Part shown: positions 60,138 to 64,000 of the stretch, piece by piece
How positions within the stretch are numbered: the first letter of the stretch is position 1
Layout of the letters: each line of letters opens with the position of its first letter
From: Pelagibacteraceae bacterium AG-422-N09
GTDB taxonomy: Bacteria > Pseudomonadota > Alphaproteobacteria > Pelagibacterales > AG-422-B15
Reading direction: 5' to 3'
Length of the DNA stretch: 64,000 nt
NCBI GenBank assembly: GCA_003213515.1
Contig: QCMV01000001.1
Coordinates: 62,001-126,000 of the forward strand
Translations under genes and position numbers: made by a program
Notes under the pieces: generated by a model
The model's database searches: none
What the model was told of the DNA's origin: nothing
The model's input: the letters and a program-made list of their open reading frames with translations, nothing else

Positions 60138-61065
60138 TACTTTGTAACTCTCTTATATGGGTAATCATTGAATTTTCTAAAGCTTGTATATCATATCCAC
60201 CTTCAAGCATAGAAATAATTCGGTTATCACAATATTTATCTGCAATACTCATCAACTTTTGTGTTATCAATTTAAAATCATTTTCTAAAAGTTCTAGCGA
60301 TGCCAATGGGTCTTTTTCGTGAGCATCAAAACCAGCTGATAAAATTAAAAAATCTGGTTTTTGATCATGTAATTTTTTTATAATCATCTCATCAAACGCC
60401 AATTGATATTGAGATGAATTTGTTCCCGCTTGAAGAGGTACATTAACAATATTGCCTACTCCCTTTTCATTTGTATCGCCTGTTCCAGGATACAATGGAT
60501 ATTGATGAGTTGAATAGTAATGTACCCTAGAATTTTCGTAGAATATATCTTGCGTTCCATTTCCATGATGAACATCAAAGTCAATAATGGCAATATTTTC
60601 TAGACCATACCTATTAATCAAGTACTTTGCAGATATAGCTACATTATTAAATACACAAAAACCCATTGAACGGTCATAACATGCATGATGGCCTGGCGGC
60701 CTTACAATACAGAACGCATTCATACATTTTTTGTTTATAACGTTATCTGCCGCGTCTATACCGGCGCCTGCAGCTTTTAATGTTGCCTCAAAAGAACCTC
60801 GAGATACGGGTGTTTCTTGATCCAGAAAAACTATCTGTTCATCTTTTGGAAAACGATCAAGAGTTTCATCTACAAAACTTTTATCATGCGCTTCATAAAT
60901 ATGAGAGTAATCTACCTTATTCGGTTTAATTATTGATATATTTTTAAATTCTTCATTATTTATTAAATCGATGATATTTTTTACCCGATCAGTTCTCTCT
61001 GGATAATCGAGTGAAGATACATGATCTTTAAAACTATCATCGAAATATATTTGTGTTTGAGTCAT
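60130..61065 (-). CDS. Histone deacetylase family (acetylpolyamine/acuC-like) protein
   Basis: A 311-residue class II-type deacetylase. LDYPERTDRV near residue 19, VRPPGHHACYDRSMGFCVFNN near 122-143 (split here as PPGHHA and GFCVFNN), FDVHHGNGTQDIF near 163 with the zinc ligands, and SAGFDAHEKDPLA near 252 are visible. Bacterial members deacetylate small substrates such as acetylpolyamines. Its start lies only 3 bases from the divergent tsaC start. Confidence 0.9.
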   Translation of the reverse strand: MTQTQIYFDDSFKDHVSSLDYPERTDRVKNIIDLINNEEFKNISIIKPNKVDYSHIYEAHDKSFVDETLDRFPKDEQIVFLDQETPVSRGSFEATLKAAGAGIDAADNVINKKCMNAFCIVRPPGHHACYDRSMGFCVFNNVAISAKYLINRYGLENIAIIDFDVHHGNGTQDIFYENSRVHYYSTHQYPLYPGTGDTNEKGVGNIVNVPLQAGTNSSQYQLAFDEMIIKKLHDQKPDFLILSAGFDAHEKDPLASLELLENDFKLITQKLMSIADKYCDNRIISMLEGGYDIQALENSMITHIRELQSND

Positions 61066-61068
61066 TTA

Positions 61069-61707
61069 ATGAAATCTAAAATAATAAATCTAAATTCAAA
61101 TAATATTAAAATTATAACTAGAAGTCTACTCATAGGAAAAACTATAGTAATCCCAACAGATACCGTTTATGGTATTGCAGCCGATGCAAAGAGTTTTCAA
61201 GGCGTTGAAAATATATTTAAGATTAAAAAAAGACCCAAAAGATTTCCTCTTATTCTGTTTACTCATTCAATTGCTGAAGCTAAAAAGCTAGCAATATTTT
61301 CACCCTTCGAAGAATATTTGGCATCAAAATACTGGCCTGGACCACTTACTTTGATATTAAAAAAGAAAGGAAAAAAGTTTTACAATGGGGATAAAAGATT
61401 GTCTAAGGTAGGTATTCGCATTCCAAAAAATAAAGACGTTATAAAAATTCTCGAGCACATTCAAAAGCCACTTGCAACTACAAGTGCTAATATTCATGGA
61501 GAAATAAATATAAAATCATTAAATCAATTAGGAATAATAAAATCAAAAGATGTCGCTTATGCAATCGAAAAAAAAGGCAAAATGAGCTTAAAAGAGTCAA
61601 CTTTAGTTGAAACTAAAAATAATCAAATAAACATTATACGCGAAGGTTCTTTGTCTAAAAAATTAATTAATGAAGAATTAAAAAATTTTTACAATAAACA
61701 TTATTAA
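61069..61707 (+). CDS. tsaC: L-threonylcarbamoyladenylate synthase (Sua5/YciO/YrdC)
   Basis: A 212-residue protein from the ATG at 61069. The nucleotide/threonine-binding core VIPTDTVYGIAADA is near residue 23, KIKKRPKRFPL near 48, SKYWPGPLTLIL near 85 and ATTSANIHGE near 137. It makes the activated intermediate for t6A37 of ANN-decoding tRNAs. An in-frame ATG at 61021 would extend the protein into the divergent gene and is rejected. It overlaps the 2OG gene at its stop by four bases. Confidence 0.92.
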   Translation: MKSKIINLNSNNIKIITRSLLIGKTIVIPTDTVYGIAADAKSFQGVENIFKIKKRPKRFPLILFTHSIAEAKKLAIFSPFEEYLASKYWPGPLTLILKKKGKKFYNGDKRLSKVGIRIPKNKDVIKILEHIQKPLATTSANIHGEINIKSLNQLGIIKSKDVAYAIEKKGKMSLKESTLVETKNNQINIIREGSLSKKLINEELKNFYNKHY

Positions 61708-62303
61708 GCATCTACGAATGCATTAAAAGAAAAACACCGTCTCTCACCATCTCCCCTAAAAGGATGGACATCATGCATTAAAAAAGAAGGGAAAATATAT
61801 AAATCTCCTACCTTGGGCTTAAATGTTTCGCGGTGCTTAACAAGCGGAGGGCTATTCCTGGGCATCGAAACACGGCCATCAAAAAATGATATTAAACCTG
61901 CTAAATCTTTTTCTTTATTTAATCTTATAGACGAGGGAATTTTTAAATAACCTACACCACTGATGTTTCCTCTGTGTAAATGAGGTGGATTAAAATCTCC
62001 AGCATACTGACTTACTATCCAAGCTCTTTCAATTTTAATTTTCTTAACTTTTATATTTAAAGTTTGCTTATAATAATCTTTTATTGAATTAATTATCTGT
62101 TTTTCTATTCCAGGTTTTAGAATTTTATTTGGTATTTTAAACTGCTGTTTCATACTTCCTATAAGCCTATGATCATAATCATACTTTTTTGATAAGGAAT
62201 TATTTTTTGATACTTGATCTGAAAACTTGTTTAAGTTTGTAACTGTTCTCGATGAGAGCTTTGTTTTGCCTATTGTTGGCCCAAATGGTTTATATATCTT
62301 CAT
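61704..62303 (-). CDS. 2OG-Fe(II) oxygenase family protein
   Basis: A 199-residue protein from the ATG at 62303. Sequence upstream of this is translated tRNA and not coding. NPPHLHRGNISGVGYLKIP near residue 112 supplies the His-x-His, and GDLYIFPSFLMHDVHPF with RRCFSFNAF near the C-terminus supplies the distal His and Arg, the layout of the 2OG-FeII_Oxy_5 group. The substrate is unknown. The start codon follows the encoded CCA of tRNA-Arg by only nine bases with no ribosome binding site. Confidence 0.83.
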   Translation of the reverse strand: MKIYKPFGPTIGKTKLSSRTVTNLNKFSDQVSKNNSLSKKYDYDHRLIGSMKQQFKIPNKILKPGIEKQIINSIKDYYKQTLNIKVKKIKIERAWIVSQYAGDFNPPHLHRGNISGVGYLKIPSSIRLNKEKDLAGLISFFDGRVSMPRNSPPLVKHRETFKPKVGDLYIFPSFLMHDVHPFRGDGERRCFSFNAFVDA

Positions 62304-62312
62304 AGTTTTTTC

Positions 62313-62389
62313 TGGTGCGCCCGGAAGGATTCGAACCCTCAACCCTCAGATCCGAAGTCTGATGCTCTATCCAGTTGAGCTACGGACGC
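62313..62389 (-). tRNA. tRNA-Arg (TCG)
   Basis: A 77-base minus-strand cloverleaf. The acceptor GCGTCCG pairs with CGGGCGC, the D stem is GCTC/GAGC, and the anticodon stem TCAGA/TCTGA holds loop CTTCGGA, giving TCG. The T stem is GAGGG/CCTTC with one G-T pair. Discriminator A and CCA are encoded. UCG reads CGA/CGG, whereas many bacteria read CGA with an inosine-modified ACG tRNA. Confidence 0.93.
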
Positions 62390-62412
62390 ATCTATATTAT
62401 ATTTCACGTACC

Positions 62413-62835
62413 ATGCTTTTTCTTAAGATACTAGAGAAATTAGGACGAAAAAAAGTTGTGATGGACAGAGGCCCTTCACACCCAGAATATCATTTAGCAA
62501 AACCGTGGACAGCTAGGTATTATTTGCTATTTAGAAAAAGACCGAAATGGTTTCCTTTCAATATACTTATTCATCATATTTTAGATAACGATCATGGAAT
62601 TGGGCTGCACAATCATCCCTTTCCATATATTACAATTATTTTAAGTGGTGGTTACTGGGAGACAAACATCAAAGAAGAGAGAAAATGGCGTGGAAGATTT
62701 TATATAGGCTTTAGAAGTGCTGATAATTTACACCGGGTTGACTTAGAGCCAGGCATTAAGCCAATTACAATTTATATTGCTGGTCCCTACGGACTAAGAA
62801 AAAAAGGAAGAAGTGAATACGGAACTTTAAACTAA
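62413..62835 (+). CDS. Cupin-like hypothetical protein
   Basis: A 140-residue protein from the ATG at 62413. The open frame runs on upstream through the tRNA to 62227, but that part is not coding. GIGLHNHPFPYITIILSGGYWE near residues 61-82 (HNH...G) resembles cupin motif 1, with the metal-binding histidines in HNHP, and the C-terminal FRSADNLHRVDLEPG resembles motif 2. It is probably a small beta-barrel protein, perhaps metal-binding. It overlaps the convergent GIY-YIG gene by nine bases. Confidence 0.65.
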   Translation: MLFLKILEKLGRKKVVMDRGPSHPEYHLAKPWTARYYLLFRKRPKWFPFNILIHHILDNDHGIGLHNHPFPYITIILSGGYWETNIKEERKWRGRFYIGFRSADNLHRVDLEPGIKPITIYIAGPYGLRKKGRSEYGTLN

Positions 62836-63075
62836 TTTTTTTCTAAGTTGCGTTCTGAGTTTACGATCTTTTTTTAAAACAATTTCCCTTTTCATTGCGT
62901 CGGATTTAGAATCAAAAATCTCTTTATACAAAAGTTTCCATTTGCTACCTCTTGTGTATTTTGCACCTTTTGAGGTGTTATGAGCCCTTATTCTTTTATC
63001 AATATTATTGCTCCAACCAACATATGTTCTAGGCTTAGGATTGGTTGTGCCAATGATATACACATAGAATTTCAT
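62827..63075 (-). CDS. GIY-YIG domain protein (UPF0213-like)
   Basis: An 82-residue single-domain protein from the ATG at 63075; an ATG at 63087 would add four residues. YVYIIG at the N-terminus, TYVGWSNNIDKRIRAHN near residue 14-30 and GAKYTRG are the GIY-YIG core of the small stand-alone family. Such proteins are predicted nucleases or structure-specific endonucleases of unknown role. Confidence 0.88.
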   Translation of the reverse strand: MKFYVYIIGTTNPKPRTYVGWSNNIDKRIRAHNTSKGAKYTRGSKWKLLYKEIFDSKSDAMKREIVLKKDRKLRTQLRKKLV

Positions 63076-63146
63076 GATTCTAAACATAATAATTGTAATT
63101 AGTACTTAATTAAATATAGTATCTTTAAATAAATAGGAGAAAAAGC

Positions 63147-63263
63147 ATGCGTACTACTCTTACAGTTTTAGCTTTCAGTTTTATGATTTCAGCTTGTACT
63201 ACATTACAAAGCATAAATGAAACCATTAAAGGTGATGGCGTTCCTTATATTCCAGGAATATAA
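63147..63263 (+). CDS. 38-residue small lipoprotein (entericidin-like size)
   Basis: A short open frame with a good AGGAGA ribosome binding site 6 bases before the ATG. The 38 residues start MRTTLTVLAFSF and have a lipobox ISAC at about residues 14-17, followed by TTLQSINETIKGDG and a hydrophobic tail VPYIPGI. The lipobox predicts cleavage and lipidation, leaving a mature peptide of about 22 residues. A strong hairpin terminator follows. Its coding potential rests on the combination of ribosome site, lipobox and terminator; homologues were not searched. Confidence 0.72.
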   Translation: MRTTLTVLAFSFMISACTTLQSINETIKGDGVPYIPGI

Positions 63264-63272
63264 ATATTAGAA

Positions 63273-63306
63273 GCTGGCCCTTTTTTAGGGTCAGTTTTCT
63301 TTTTTT
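63273..63306 (+). terminator. Rho-independent terminator after the small lipoprotein gene
   Basis: A seven-base-pair stem, CTGGCCC at 63274-63280 pairing with GGGTCAG at 63288-63294 (one G-T pair), with a seven-base T-rich loop, is followed by a long T tract. It lies ten bases after the small lipoprotein stop. It is the only clear hairpin terminator I found in the window. Confidence 0.85.
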
Positions 63307-63367
63307 GTAATAATTAGAAAAAAAAGTTAATTAGTCAAAGCGCCTACTTAGATTTTATAGTTTCCAA

Positions 63368-64000
63368 ATGTACAAAGTTCAAATTTCTGGTACCGGCCTT
63401 TACACTCCTAAGGAAAAAATCTCCAATGAGGAATTGGTTCAATCATTCAACAAATATGTTGATGAATTTAACGAAATAAATTCAGAAGATATTAAAAATG
63501 GGAAAACTCAACCTTTGGAAAAATCCAGTGCTGAATTCATAGAAAAAGCATCAGGTGTTAAATCAAGATATGTACAAAATAAAACAGGAATTTTAGATAC
63601 TTCTTTTATGAGGCCGAAATTGCGAGAAAGGTCAGAAGAAGAATTATCTAATTTAGCTGAAATGGGAGTCATAGCGGCCAAAGATGCAATTAAAAACTCA
63701 AATATAGATGTAGAAGATATTGATGCAGTAATTGTAGCTTGCTCAAATCTTGAACGTGCCTATCCAGCAATTGCAATTGAAATACAAAATGCTTTGGGTA
63801 TTAAAGGTTTTGCTTTTGATATGAATGTTGCATGTTCATCGGCAACTTTTGGAATTCAAACTATCTTCGATATGATTAAGTCTGGGAGTATAAATTCTGC
63901 TATCATGATTAATCCTGAAATTTGTACTGGACATTTAAATTTCAGAGATCGAGACTGTCATTTTATTTTTGGAGATGTTGCAACTGCAGTTATTCTAGAA
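63368..64000 (+). CDS. Beta-ketoacyl-ACP synthase III family protein (5' part, cut by window end)
   Basis: The first 211 codons of a thiolase-fold condensing enzyme; the frame is open at 64000. The catalytic Cys156 lies in [14 protein letters not shown], and the start [27 protein letters not shown] near residue 57 and the [21 protein letters not shown] block near 185-205 match a distinct FabH-like subfamily with a long N-terminal insertion. The His and Asn of the triad would lie beyond the end. It is probably involved in fatty-acid or alkyl-lipid synthesis; the substrate is unknown. Confidence 0.85.
   Translation, partial: MYKVQISGTGLYTPKEKISNEELVQSFNKYVDEFNEINSEDIKNGKTQPLEKSSAEFIEKASGVKSRYVQNKTGILDTSFMRPKLRERSEEELSNLAEMGVIAAKDAIKNSNIDVEDIDAVIVACSNLERAYPAIAIEIQNALGIKGFAFDMNVACSSATFGIQTIFDMIKSGSINSAIMINPEICTGHLNFRDRDCHFIFGDVATAVILE

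Noticed and set aside
62304..62342. In-frame extension of the 2OG oxygenase (MRVRILPGAPEKT).
   Set aside because: These codons are the tRNA-Arg 3' end translated; the ATG at 62303 follows the encoded CCA.
62227..62412. In-frame extension of the cupin-like gene upstream.
   Set aside because: It runs through the tRNA-Arg gene on the other strand and is an artefact of open frame; the ATG at 62413 gives a sensible start.

Overview
The window is dense, AT-rich chromosomal DNA from an alphaproteobacterium, most likely a streamlined marine lineage (SAR11, HIMB59 or AEGEAN-169-like; the exact clade cannot be fixed from this window). The evidence is a CcrM-type methyltransferase in the order rnhB, ccrM, mutY, DUF721, dsbA-like, smc; a split ATP synthase with only the Fo genes atpI-B-E-F'-F here; an aa3 cytochrome oxidase operon with ctaB, a CoxF-like mini-protein, ctaG, ctaE and surf1; an HDAC-xseB-ispA cluster; and very short intergenic spaces. 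No gene-free stretch exceeds about 165 bases. I see no transposase, integrase, CRISPR array, rRNA or obvious pseudogene. Four tRNA genes (Gln, Met, Leu, Arg) all encode their CCA end.

Layout. 44-8717 is the accessory part. A tightly overlapped minus-strand operon encodes a secreted VWA-like protein, a four-helix membrane protein, a tubulin/FtsZ-like GTPase and a 1151-residue Hsp70/actin-fold ATPase. Divergent from it is a secreted trypsin-like protease followed by a DUF2569 membrane protein. This is the best candidate for an undescribed system: two cytoskeletal-type nucleotidases joined through a membrane protein to an exported adhesion-like domain. 8731-18626 holds housekeeping genes (cca, CoA pyrophosphatase, DUF1285, MaoC, EEP nuclease, fluoride channel, AhpD-like, tRNA-Gln, ispE, a TPR protein, ETF-QO, a uracil-DNA glycosylase). 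18616-27617 is the DNA maintenance block running into the Fo ATP synthase genes; its SMC appears to lack a hinge domain. 27658-37060 carries threonine synthesis (thrB, thrC), rnhA, a peroxiredoxin, a RimJ-like acetyltransferase and the cytochrome oxidase operon, read from a spacer that contains a RegA/PrrA-like site. 37224-46395 has tldD, an apparent catabolic operon (acyl-CoA ligase, penicillin-acylase-type amidase, GMC oxidoreductase, gamma-carbonic anhydrase), a thioredoxin-like protein and a glycosyltransferase. 46415-54311 holds tRNA-Met, mnmA, cysQ, pyrC, a GT9 enzyme, tRNA-Leu and nadABC. 54312-64000 holds glycyl-tRNA synthetase, an S49 peptidase, ispB, aroC, ispA, xseB, an HDAC-type deacetylase, tsaC, a 2OG oxygenase, tRNA-Arg, a cupin-like protein, a GIY-YIG protein, a tiny lipoprotein with a hairpin terminator, and the start of a KAS III gene cut by the window end.

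Genes are packed end to end. All eleven convergent pairs lie between a 20-base overlap and a 19-base gap, several divergent pairs have starts 3 to 25 bases apart, and many co-directional genes overlap by 1 to 20 bases. Functions are inferred from motifs read by eye; no database search was run.
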